A stretch of 12,516 nt of DNA, taken from the NCBI GenBank assembly GCA_964564035.1, contig CAZLZN010000030.1, forward strand, positions 1 to 12,516, read 5' to 3'. Made by a program: the position numbers and the translations under genes. Within the stretch, counting starts at the first letter, position 1; every line of letters starts with the position of its first letter. Shown here piece after piece: positions 1-6,899 of the stretch. Origin of the DNA: JAHIGH01 sp964564035. GTDB taxonomy: Bacteria; Patescibacteriota; Microgenomatia; Levybacterales; UBA12049. Below the pieces are notes generated by a model, which was not told the origin of the DNA, searched no databases, and saw nothing but the letters and a program-made list of their open reading frames with translations.

Positions 1-5
1 CGCTG

Positions 6-34
6 TTGAGATAAGCTAAGCAATGAAATATAAT
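6..34 (+). promoter_or_regulatory. Sigma70-type promoter, leaderless spacing
   Basis: TTGAGA at 6-11, a 17-nt spacer and a perfect TATAAT at 29-34. Seven nucleotides then separate the -10 box from the ATG at 42, so the predicted transcription start is the A of the start codon. No Shine-Dalgarno sequence is present. The boxes and spacing are seen directly; leaderless transcription is inferred. Confidence 0.7.
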
Positions 35-41
35 AACCGGC

Positions 42-1778
42 ATGAGCGAAAGATTATCCCACAAAACTGACTCATTGCATTCAGGATCAAAAGAGAACTT
101 GCAAAAGCCCTTTCATATAATCAAGGCCCGCGCTCCGGAGGGAGAAGTTAATAGGGAACACTTCAAAATATTTGTGGACTCAAGCAAGTTCGAGGATGTA
201 CTTACCGACTCGGCCAACTTTCCGGGAGGAAATACTGATAAATTAGTCAGGTTTTCGCCGGACGCATCAGAAAAAAGTATTGCTCACAATCTAAAAACTT
301 GCCTGGCTGATAAAAAAACAGTTCTCTTAAGAGCCGGAGGCACATCATTGACAGGAGCGGTTATCCCCCGGGGAGATGCGGTATTTGATTTAAACTCATT
401 ATCCGAAATTGATGAACCCAAAAAAGTCCAAAAAAACGGCCATGAAATCGATATTATTATTGTCCGGCCCGGAGCGACTTTTCATGATCTTCAGCAAAAA
501 CTATCTGAATCGGGATTATTTTTTCCGGCATCTCCGACTTATGATTTAGCCAGAATTGGAGGCGGATTCAACACCAATGCCGGCGGCGCCAGAGGCTATA
601 AATACGGACAAATGCGCAGCTGGATAGAGGGAGCAAAAATCATGCTCTCAAGCGGAGAGATGCTTGATATAAGCCGCGGACAATTTCTCGCGCATGAAGG
701 TGATGAAATTTCTCCTCATGGCTACTTTGAGCTTGAGCGAACCGACGGGTCCAAAAACCGGATTCCGGTTCCATCCTACAAGACGCCAACCGATATCCCC
801 AAAGTTTCGGCCGGAATATACTCAGATCCTGGGAAAAACGGGCGTCCGGGAATGGACTTTCTTGATTTATTTATAGGCTCTGAGGGTACGCTTGGTATTG
901 TCACTGAAATTACCTTGAGAGCAATCAAAGAACCCCCAACGGCGCTGGCACTGGTGCCTTGTGAGGATGACGCTCTGGCATTCGCATTGGCGGCGCAGTT
1001 GAGGGAACAGGAAAAAGAAAAAAGAGCAACGCTCGAGCCGGGCGGGATAAGCGCTGTCGAGATAATTGGCCGCAGCGCGGTTGGACTTTTACGCCGGCGA
1101 GGTAATATAGATTTGCCCGCTGACAAATCCCTGCTCCTAGTTCAGGTCGAAATGCCTGATGGGGATGAGGCATCATTTATGAAATTTTATGATAACTGTG
1201 AGCAAAACGGTATTGATACGGAGCGAATAAGTATAGCAATGCCCGATGATTCAATTTCCAAAAAAGAAGAACTGATAGCAATTCGCGAAGCGGTTCCCAA
1301 TGCTGTCAATGAATTGATTTCAGAGCGCAAAAGAAGCGATCCGACTATAACCAAAGTAGGTTCAGACGGTTGCGTACTGCCTGAGCGCATCGGGGACGCT
1401 TTGGCATTATATGAAAAAGCATTAACTGCCGCCGGATTTGAGTGGTATTTTTGGGGCCACGGGGAAGGCAACTTACATTTTAACATAGTACCAAAATCAG
1501 GTGATCAGCTTGCAATGGCGAAAAAAATAATTGAAAAATGCGGAGAGTCAGTAATTACTACTCTCGGCGGCGTCGGTACATCCGAACACGGAGTCGGCAA
1601 AAATGAAAGCAAACAAAAATTGACGCAAGTTTTATTAGGCAGTGATGCGTTTAGGGAAATGCAGGCTGTCATGGATTCTCTCGACCCGGAACGCATATTG
1701 GCAGTCGGCAATTTGCGCAAAAAACCCGCCCAAAATAAAGATTTAATAAGTACCCGCGATATATTTACCGCAAATTAG
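42..1778 (+). CDS. FAD-linked oxidase, GlcD / D-lactate dehydrogenase type
   Basis: This 578-residue protein belongs to the VAO/PCMH flavoprotein family, whose members oxidise 2-hydroxy acids such as glycolate or D-lactate with FAD. The N-terminal FAD-binding domain shows RAGGTSLTGAVIP (97-109), a Gly/Asn-rich pyrophosphate loop GGGFNTNAGGARGYKYGQ (173-190) and FIGSEGTLGIVTEITLRA (277-294). The C-terminal FAD-oxidase domain carries WGHGEGNLHFN (471-481) and GTSEHGVGK (512-520), which supply the histidine and glutamate residues of the active site or metal site in GlcD-like enzymes. Length is normal to slightly long, with about 26 extra N-terminal residues. No signal peptide or iron-sulfur cysteine cluster is visible, so it is probably cytoplasmic or peripheral. 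The ATG at 42 is supported by a consensus promoter just upstream. The substrate cannot be told from sequence; FAD-linked oxidase is the safe name. Confidence 0.9.
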   Translation: MSERLSHKTDSLHSGSKENLQKPFHIIKARAPEGEVNREHFKIFVDSSKFEDVLTDSANFPGGNTDKLVRFSPDASEKSIAHNLKTCLADKKTVLLRAGGTSLTGAVIPRGDAVFDLNSLSEIDEPKKVQKNGHEIDIIIVRPGATFHDLQQKLSESGLFFPASPTYDLARIGGGFNTNAGGARGYKYGQMRSWIEGAKIMLSSGEMLDISRGQFLAHEGDEISPHGYFELERTDGSKNRIPVPSYKTPTDIPKVSAGIYSDPGKNGRPGMDFLDLFIGSEGTLGIVTEITLRAIKEPPTALALVPCEDDALAFALAAQLREQEKEKRATLEPGGISAVEIIGRSAVGLLRRRGNIDLPADKSLLLVQVEMPDGDEASFMKFYDNCEQNGIDTERISIAMPDDSISKKEELIAIREAVPNAVNELISERKRSDPTITKVGSDGCVLPERIGDALALYEKALTAAGFEWYFWGHGEGNLHFNIVPKSGDQLAMAKKIIEKCGESVITTLGGVGTSEHGVGKNESKQKLTQVLLGSDAFREMQAVMDSLDPERILAVGNLRKKPAQNKDLISTRDIFTAN

Positions 1779-1820
1779 AAAAGTCTAAAAATCAAAATAT
1801 ATTACTTAGTCACTTGCTTA

Positions 1821-1829
1821 TGCTATAAT
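1821..1829 (+). promoter_or_regulatory. Extended -10 promoter element
   Basis: TGCTATAAT is a perfect extended -10 (TG-N-TATAAT). No good -35 box is seen, which is usual for extended -10 promoters. The ATG at 1844 lies 14 nt past the box, so the predicted leader is only about 7 nt and has no Shine-Dalgarno sequence. Confidence 0.6.
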
Positions 1830-1843
1830 TATCTTTTATCGAT

Positions 1844-2623
1844 ATGCTTCAAGTTGATACAAATCCGGCAAATCCACCCGAATCCGGGCTGAAAAAAACC
1901 CGGGAATACGTCTCTAAAAATGTAGTCAAAGCGCGCGTTGGCCGCAAATGCGTCGATGGCAGATATCTTCCTACGCAGTCTTCCGGTATGATCGCGAGGC
2001 CCGGAGGCGATTGTGGATACGTGATGGCGCTTCTTGCTGTAAACAAGAAAAAAAACCTCGGCCTTACCCCGGAACAGTGTTTTAATGCTGTTTACAAAGC
2101 AGTTAGCAATGGACAAAGCCACAATTTCTGTATGCACACCGATAGTCATTGTGATCCCGATACGCATACGCACAAAGGCCTAATCGGATGCGGTCATTTA
2201 GTCAAAGCCTCAACAGAAAATCTCTGCTCTTCCTACGATGTTGCTTGCGAAGATGTAAAGCGGTTCGTAGAATATGCCAGAAATATCGCTGATATTGAAC
2301 CCAAAATTGAAATGATAAATCTTCAGGGCGAACACGCGGAAAAAGGTGTGTTAGTCATTAAAAGTCATGAATACACCGTAAATGCCGAGGACCCCGAGCT
2401 TAATACTATGTATTTCGTATACGATTTGGACAGGGATTTGGATTTTATGAAAAAGCTGGTTGAGGACATGTCGATAGAAGGCGTAGATTTTGAGGAATTC
2501 AAAAAAGAATCAGACCTTCAGTTAACGGCTACTCTCCACAATCTGGCTCTCGGACTTCCGGTCTATGAAGTGAATTTTCAAAACAGCACCCCTCAGGTCT
2601 CCCTGCAGTCTTTTGTAAAATAA
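1844..2623 (+). CDS. Zeta-class (cadmium) carbonic anhydrase-like protein
   Basis: This 259-residue soluble protein has no signal peptide or membrane helix. Its motifs match, in order, those I recall for zeta-class carbonic anhydrase (diatom CDCA1), which hydrates CO2 at a Cys-His-Cys Cd/Zn site: CVDGR (36-40, first Cys ligand plus the Asp/Arg pair), RPGGDCGY (52-59), H98-T-D followed by a His/Asp-rich stretch to GCGH (115-118, candidate His and second Cys ligands), and QGEHAEKGVLVI (161-172). The distance from His98 to Cys116 is longer than in CDCA1 by about eight residues, and His102, His108 and His110 are alternative ligands. A single domain is present, whereas CDCA1 has tandem repeats. 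CxDxR also occurs in beta-class enzymes, but the rest fits zeta better. The fold relationship is fairly convincing; activity is inferred. It converges on the cohesin gene that ends at 2659. Confidence 0.55.
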   Translation: MLQVDTNPANPPESGLKKTREYVSKNVVKARVGRKCVDGRYLPTQSSGMIARPGGDCGYVMALLAVNKKKNLGLTPEQCFNAVYKAVSNGQSHNFCMHTDSHCDPDTHTHKGLIGCGHLVKASTENLCSSYDVACEDVKRFVEYARNIADIEPKIEMINLQGEHAEKGVLVIKSHEYTVNAEDPELNTMYFVYDLDRDLDFMKKLVEDMSIEGVDFEEFKKESDLQLTATLHNLALGLPVYEVNFQNSTPQVSLQSFVK

Positions 2624-2658
2624 TCCCTCCCAAATACTTATGTCACAGTGATCTCGAA

Positions 2659-3249
2659 TTAAATAGCAGGGGAGGTCACGATCGGAGTAGCTCCGTTTTT
2701 GATATAAATATTTAAACTGTCCGGAATTTCAAGTTCAACACTTTCGTTCTCTGTGCTCATTTTCGTTTTCGGCAAAAAATAAATCGTAGTAGAATCTGCG
2801 TTCCTGCCGGTTATCCGAAAATTGATATTTATTAAAACACTGCTGTTCTCCGTCGCGCCTTGATTATTGATTGATTTTATAGCGTAAGACACTCTTCCGT
2901 TAAGCTCATCGATCGAATCCAGGAGGATAGCGGGCGATTCAAAAAAACTGCCGGGAAAAACTGAGATTTCACTTATAACCTCAGGGTTATAGCCTAGTTC
3001 GAACTGCGCAAAATCCGGTTTATTCCCCTGATAAACTATCTGAAGTGACGCTGTTGTAGTTTGTCCGTATGCAAGAGTCAGGCTTTCAGGATTAAAATTC
3101 AAAACAGCCTTTGGTTTGATAGGCATGTCTTGCATCTTGTCTGACGAATTATTATGCCTGCTGTCGGTTTGTGTAGTATCCCGCGTCAAATAAGCTGTCG
3201 CAACAGTAAGAGCAAGTAGAACAAATAAAACTAATATCAAATTTCGCAT
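2659..3249 (-). CDS. Membrane-anchored cohesin-domain protein
   Basis: This is a 196-residue surface protein. Residues 3-20 form a hydrophobic signal or anchor helix after M-R-N, then a polar spacer (21-47) rich in Asp, Ser and Asn. A cohesin-like beta sandwich follows (about 48-186). It starts VLNFNPESLTLAYGQTTT, continues through FELGYNPEVISEISVFPG (83-100) and RVSYAIKS, and ends in the typical ININFRITGRN and late beta strands. Cohesins bind dockerin modules in cellulosome-like assemblies. This protein has no dockerin, unlike its two upstream neighbours, so it could be the membrane docking point for them. The ATG at 3249 lies 39 nt after the stop of the upstream gene at 3289, so the two are probably cotranscribed. 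No Shine-Dalgarno sequence is visible. The cohesin call rests on pattern and context; another CBM-like sandwich is possible. Confidence 0.65.
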   Translation of the reverse strand: MRNLILVLFVLLALTVATAYLTRDTTQTDSRHNNSSDKMQDMPIKPKAVLNFNPESLTLAYGQTTTASLQIVYQGNKPDFAQFELGYNPEVISEISVFPGSFFESPAILLDSIDELNGRVSYAIKSINNQGATENSSVLININFRITGRNADSTTIYFLPKTKMSTENESVELEIPDSLNIYIKNGATPIVTSPAI

Positions 3250-3288
3250 TGATTAAATTACCGGCAGGCATATTGTCGAATCTACAGA

Positions 3289-4377
3289 TTATTTCTCCTC
3301 CAATGATTCAGATAGACCATTAATTAATATTTCCAAATCAGTTTGGTCGACTTCCAGATCATCATTCAGATCGCAATGAAGATTATAAATATTTCGACTG
3401 TCACTATCCGGCCGGGTAGCACCCATGCAATTTTTCATTATATTATAGTCCAAAGTATTTATCGAATTATCAAAATTTATATCCCCGGCTTTCATCGAGA
3501 ATGTTTCAATCACATTTTCCGTCCCGGATATTATTTTTTGAGCGGTGTCAGACATTCTATCCTTGTACCCCGGTACGCGTAGTTTTATATAATATCTATC
3601 ATCCGGGATAGGCTTTTCAATGAAAGCAATGCCTCTAAAAACACCCTGTGCTAAGTCATAAGAAACAAATCCTGCTAGATCTGTAATTTTCTCAAACGAG
3701 CGATTATAGATAGTCAGTTCGACCTTTTTATCAGGATGGCGCGGTGATGAGTTATTTACAAATTTATTCTTTGATACATTCTCCGGACTTTCTCCGATTC
3801 CATCAAAGTAAACATCAAAATCAATAATTCCCTTATTTTGTCTGCCTTTATTCATAAGATCAGAGATAACCTTTATATGAGCGGGGATAGCCGATTCCAA
3901 CACGCTCTCGCCCGGGAAATCGCTTTCGTTTATGGACAATATCAGAGTTTCTTTTCCAAAAGTTACCTCTGATATTTCGCCTCTGTTTGATGATTTTACT
4001 TCCAGGTCCAATGTGCCTAATTTTGTAATATTTTTTATTACTTTGGACGGGCCGGACCCTGTAGACAAGGTTATATTTATATTCCCCCCTGCAATAGTGG
4101 TGCCTTCCAGGATTTTCGGAAAATTCTTCTTATTGATCTTCAAGCTTTCTTTATCAGCTTCAAAAACTATTGGATCATATTTTATATTAAGCTTTGTGAC
4201 ATACGGCAGATTCGTCCCTGGATTCATATATATGTCCATGCTTACCGTGTCCCCGGGTTTTGCTATTAGCGGGTTACCGGGATCCGTTTTAGGCATAAAA
4301 TACAAAGTGGTCGCAGGCGCAGCGTTAACTATCCGCGTTTGATGCTGTTCCGAGTATGATACGATTACAGGAAGCAA
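3289..4377 (-). CDS. Cohesin / X-module / dockerin surface protein (5' end frameshifted)
   Basis: The open frame from a TTG at 4377 gives 362 residues. Residues 22-172 form a cohesin domain (TTLYFMPKTDPGNPL, IKYDPIVFEADKESL, ITKLGTLDLEVKSS). Residues 184-294 are an X module shared with the two proteins encoded at 4980 and 6900 (FDGIGESP, GVFRGIAF, RYYIKLRVPGY). Residues 297-356 are a type I dockerin with two calcium loops, GDINFDNSINTLDYNIM (298-314) and CDLNDDLEVDQTDLEIL (335-351). The start is doubtful: the peptide begins inside a hydrophobic stretch, and the missing half of the signal anchor lies upstream in another frame, joined across nine Ts at 4390-4398. Restoring the frame gives a 390-residue protein starting at the ATG at 4462. 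There is no Pro/Thr linker. It is probably exported and surface-bound, and cotranscribed with the gene at 2659. Confidence 0.8.
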   Translation of the reverse strand: MLPVIVSYSEQHQTRIVNAAPATTLYFMPKTDPGNPLIAKPGDTVSMDIYMNPGTNLPYVTKLNIKYDPIVFEADKESLKINKKNFPKILEGTTIAGGNINITLSTGSGPSKVIKNITKLGTLDLEVKSSNRGEISEVTFGKETLILSINESDFPGESVLESAIPAHIKVISDLMNKGRQNKGIIDFDVYFDGIGESPENVSKNKFVNNSSPRHPDKKVELTIYNRSFEKITDLAGFVSYDLAQGVFRGIAFIEKPIPDDRYYIKLRVPGYKDRMSDTAQKIISGTENVIETFSMKAGDINFDNSINTLDYNIMKNCMGATRPDSDSRNIYNLHCDLNDDLEVDQTDLEILINGLSESLEEK

Positions 4378-4389
4378 TGCAAGGGTGAT

Positions 4390-4398
4390 AAAAAAAAA
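4390..4398 (-). other. Frameshift site: run of nine Ts in the coding strand
   Basis: On the minus strand the signal-anchor codons run G-TT TTT TTT T through nine Ts. Removing one T, or adding two, joins the upstream frame from the ATG at 4462 to the cohesin frame. The join produces a continuous membrane segment, L-I-T-G-G-V-F-F then I-T-L-A-L-L-P-V-I-V. Possible causes are an assembly or sequencing indel, a population variant, or slippage by polymerase or ribosome at the homopolymer. The sequence cannot distinguish them. Confidence 0.75.
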
Positions 4399-4462
4399 CG
4401 CCTCCGGTTATTAGCTGAAGACTGTTTTTGGCAAAATTGAGCGTATTATTTCCAACAGCCAT
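4399..4462 (-). pseudogene. Displaced N-terminus of the cohesin/dockerin gene
   Basis: The ATG at 4462 opens a frame reading MAVGNNTLNFAKNSLQLITG, then G-V-F-F into the T run. It has a polar, lysine-containing head and the start of a hydrophobic helix, as expected for the missing signal anchor of the gene at 3289. Past the T run, the unshifted frame loses all resemblance to a membrane segment. No clear promoter or Shine-Dalgarno sequence was found upstream; TATATT lies directly against the ATG, too close for a -10 box. Confidence 0.6.
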
Positions 4463-4745
4463 AAATATATGCTGGATAAACTCCGGATCGAAGTAGAAAT
4501 TCCCGGCAGTAAAAGCGGTTGGGATTGTTCTCGTTTCTCTTATTTATTGAAAGATCATTTGAGATTGAAGGCAAAAATAAATGCTGAACAAATTTGGCGG
4601 CTCCTCCGCATGCAGGCGATGATCTCTGTAATTTGACTGACATAGGGCAGATGTTGGTCTATCTCCAGAATAGATAAATCATTAGCTTTATGTCAAGCCC
4701 AGCAATAGTAGCTTTTCAGGAGTTGCCAAAGAAAATATCAAAGCG

Positions 4746-4838
4746 TGTCATGCTGAATTTATTTCAGCATCTTCTCAGTCTCAAAGATAGATCCAGTAAC
4801 CCTCCAAAGGCTGACATATAAGTTCGGGATGATATATT
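4746..4838. repeat. Degenerate REP-like palindromic repeat
   Basis: The left end reads GTCATGCTGAATTTATTTCA, continuing GCATC: an 8-bp stem ATGCTGAA/TTCAGCAT with a TTTAT loop (4750-4770). The right end (around 4790-4838) has AGATAGATCC and GTTCGGGATGAT, which resemble the decayed mirror half of the widespread GTCATGCTGAA...CAGGATGAC repeat type seen in many bacteria. The left hairpin is perfect; the right half is no longer self-complementary. The family link is from memory and tentative. Confidence 0.45.
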
Positions 4839-4876
4839 TGCCTAACACTGAACTGTTAGCACCAATAAACCTTTAG

Positions 4877-4901
4877 AAAAAAAGGCGCAGAACCATTTCT
4901 G
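4877..4901 (-). terminator. Weak intrinsic terminator after the VWA gene
   Basis: Read on the minus strand, CAGAA-ATGG-TTCTG forms a 5-bp hairpin. C-G-C-C and then a run of seven Ts follow. It lies about 80 nt after the stop codon at 4980. The stem is short and the T run is displaced by four bases, so the call is weak. Confidence 0.35.
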
Positions 4902-4948
4902 AAACTCGTTTACAAAATATTTTCACTTATAAATTATATATTTCTTGG

Positions 4949-4983
4949 CTCTGAATTCTTAATTCTAGATTCTAAATTTTTAT
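4949..4983. repeat. Heptamer array A (TTCTNAA type)
   Basis: Five consecutive 7-bp units: CTCTGAA, TTCTTAA, TTCTAGA, TTCTAAA, TTTTTAT. The core TTCT recurs at 4956, 4963 and 4970. The last unit overlaps the stop codon of the minus-strand VWA gene. The family is shared with the array before thyA. Confidence 0.65.
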
Positions 4984-6851
4984 TGTCCCGGCTGTGTGGC
5001 GATTTCTCTGAGGAACAAATTATAATCAACCTGATTTACAAAACCGTCATCATTGAAATCAGCTTGGGATTTTTTAGTGGAATCATCACATGCAACAGCC
5101 AGCGTCAGGTCGCTGTAGCAGTCCAAAAGGGCGTTGTAATCGAGAATACTGAGCTGATTGTCGTTATTGAAATCACCGGTTACGAGTGTCACCGCGGGGA
5201 CAGTATTTGTCTGTCCGGCATTAATTGTGAGAATTCCGGCCACTTGTCGTTTTAGATGCTTATTAGTTTTAACTTTCAAATAATATTTTCCGGACGGAAA
5301 ATTATTAGGATATATACCCAAAGTTCCTAAATAATTGCCGCTCTCGCTCGCATATTTAACCGGCCCGCGTCCTGATCCTACGAGCTGATTGTCTGTATTG
5401 AACAGCTCGAGATCTGCGTCAATTATTTTATTGATCGGATTCTTGTTGCTCATACTAAACTGTGTAGGATTACTGTTATCTCCGCTGTTTCCAATGCCGT
5501 GATGAAATACTGTCAAATTAAGAAAAGTAGTCGCAGGCGTAGGGTTAGCCGTTGGAGTCGGACTTGCGGTAGGGGAGGGAGTGGGTGTTTTGGTAGGCGT
5601 TGGTGTCATCGTTATTGTCGGAGTTGGTGTCTTGGTCGGTGTAGGTGTGTGAGTAAGAGTCGGTGTTGGCGTCTTTGTAGGGGTCGGCGTAGGAGTTTTA
5701 GTAGGCGTAGGCGTTAGGGTAGGAGTTGCCGTCGGCGCGACTTTGTTGCCGAATATTCTATCCGTAAACGAATTACCGTTTGTTATCGTAATATTATATC
5801 CGCCTGCGGAGGATGGCAATGTCTGTACCCAGCCCGATTTTGCCGGTTGTTTTAGCTGATAACTGCCGTCGCAAAGCCCCGTAATTGTAAAAGTGCCGTT
5901 GGAGTCCGCTGTAAAGTTTTGCGTTCCCGTTGATGAAACAAGTTGAACCTCCCATCCGTTCAGTTTGGGCTCCCCGGTGTCAAATACTCCGTTTCCGTTG
6001 ATATCATTAAATATAAATCCTCCGAGCAAACCCTTGCCGATTAGAAGTGAGATCTCCTGATATACGGCGTCCAGCTCTCCCGGTGCCGGGTAATAATGTT
6101 TTCCGCCTGTCTGCAGTGCAATCTTTTCTAAAAATTGTCCGTTGTATCCGCTGTTGCCTGTGCCTCCTTCGATTCCAAATCCTATGCTGAAGAATACGGT
6201 TTTACTTGCATTAAATCCGCTTTGGACAGCCGCGAGTGCTTTTTGCTCGGCTGTTGCTGCGCCAACATTTGATGTGCTTCCAAGTATCCTGTTTGCCTGA
6301 CCGTCGGTGAGAAGCACTACGACTTTCTTAACATTTGCGCGCCCGTTAGCCGCTATTTCTTGATTTGCCCTGACAATAGCGCACTCATGACATGTCCCGC
6401 TTCCCGTCGGGAGAGAATCTATTTTCGTTTTGACCGAGGCAAAATTTGTCGTAAACGCGCTATCTAAATTGGCTGTTCCATGAAACGATACCAGCGCGAC
6501 TCTGTTCACGCTGTCCATGGAGACAACATCAACAAATTTCTTCGCGGCCGATTTTGCCTCTGTAAATTTGGCTCCGGCCATACTGCCGGATCTGTCGATT
6601 ATGATAACAATATCGGCCGGCACCTTGCCGCAAGAAGATGACGACTGATACTGACTCATTGCGCTGTTTAGTGTGGTGTAAGACTTAGCCGGAAAAACAG
6701 GCCAAGTAGGGGATGGAGCGACCTGCGCTCTGCTTCGTATTTCCTGCTGTTTCTGCAAATTGATAACAAGAAGCGGTGTAATGATCACAACATAAGCGCT
6801 GAGTACCGCAAGCAGTAAAAATGCCTTTTTTCTATTAATAAATTTATTCAT
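4980..6851 (-). CDS. VWA / SdrD-B-like / Pro-Thr linker / X-module / dockerin surface protein
   Basis: From the ATG at 6851 this is 623 residues. Residues 1-30 are a membrane anchor (MNKFINRKK, then a long hydrophobic helix), followed by Q-E-I-R-S-R-A. A von Willebrand factor A domain (80-270) has a complete metal site: D86-R-S88-G-S90, T153 and D183 in LLTDGQAN. Residues 275-370 resemble an SdrD B-type repeat (FNDINGNGVFDTGEPKLNGW). A Pro/Thr linker (373-440) leads to the X module (442-552) and a type I dockerin with calcium loops GDFNNDNQLSILDYN (559-573) and ADFNDDGFVNQVDYN (597-611). VWA domains bind proteins or matrix, so it is probably an extracellular adhesin. The start is 48 nt after the stop of the cohesin gene at 6900, indicating one operon. 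An in-frame TTG at 6890 adds 13 polar residues but is less likely. Confidence 0.88.
   Translation of the reverse strand: MNKFINRKKAFLLLAVLSAYVVIITPLLVINLQKQQEIRSRAQVAPSPTWPVFPAKSYTTLNSAMSQYQSSSSCGKVPADIVIIIDRSGSMAGAKFTEAKSAAKKFVDVVSMDSVNRVALVSFHGTANLDSAFTTNFASVKTKIDSLPTGSGTCHECAIVRANQEIAANGRANVKKVVVLLTDGQANRILGSTSNVGAATAEQKALAAVQSGFNASKTVFFSIGFGIEGGTGNSGYNGQFLEKIALQTGGKHYYPAPGELDAVYQEISLLIGKGLLGGFIFNDINGNGVFDTGEPKLNGWEVQLVSSTGTQNFTADSNGTFTITGLCDGSYQLKQPAKSGWVQTLPSSAGGYNITITNGNSFTDRIFGNKVAPTATPTLTPTPTKTPTPTPTKTPTPTLTHTPTPTKTPTPTITMTPTPTKTPTPSPTASPTPTANPTPATTFLNLTVFHHGIGNSGDNSNPTQFSMSNKNPINKIIDADLELFNTDNQLVGSGRGPVKYASESGNYLGTLGIYPNNFPSGKYYLKVKTNKHLKRQVAGILTINAGQTNTVPAVTLVTGDFNNDNQLSILDYNALLDCYSDLTLAVACDDSTKKSQADFNDDGFVNQVDYNLFLREIATQPGQ
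5532..5735 (-). repeat. Pro/Thr linker-coding repeat
   Basis: Codons for residues 373-440 of the VWA protein repeat the theme T-P-T-P-T-K with six-residue periodicity. The segment encodes an extended, probably O-glycosylated spacer that holds the dockerin away from the VWA and SdrD-like domains. It is a coding repeat, prone to length change, not a CRISPR array. Confidence 0.8.
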
Positions 6852-6899
6852 GCCTTTATCAATCGTATCCGATTTTTTGACCCCCTGCAATAGCTATTA

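Larger units (their letters stand above)
4463..4979. other. Intergenic region without a supported gene
   Basis: This stretch of about 517 nt lies between two minus-strand surface-protein genes. A 65-codon minus-strand frame (4446-4643) has no recognisable domain, and its end overlaps the displaced signal anchor in another frame, so it is not called. The region holds a degenerate REP-like repeat (4746-4838), a short stem of CTAACA/TGTTAG (4842-4859), a weak minus-strand terminator (4877-4901) and a heptamer array (4949-4983). I see nothing else in it. Confidence 0.6.

Noticed and set aside
776..1720. Four minus-strand frames inside the FAD-linked oxidase gene
   Set aside because: They are antisense shadows of a well-conserved coding sequence with no domain signal of their own.
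2624..2658. Bidirectional terminator between the convergent genes
   Set aside because: No stem with a T run was found in the 35-nt gap; only weak complementarity around GTCACAGTGATC.
4446..4643. 65-codon minus-strand frame upstream of the cohesin/dockerin gene
   Set aside because: No recognisable domain, no promoter or ribosome binding site, and its end overlaps the much more credible displaced signal-anchor frame.
5499..5735. Plus-strand Arg/Ser/Cys-rich frame and tandem repeat as a CRISPR-like array
   Set aside because: It is the antisense shadow of the Pro/Thr linker codons; there are no uniform repeats with unique spacers.
6852..6890. TTG start at 6890 for the VWA protein
   Set aside because: It adds 13 polar residues before a classic Lys-rich anchor that starts at the ATG at 6851, and has no ribosome binding site.
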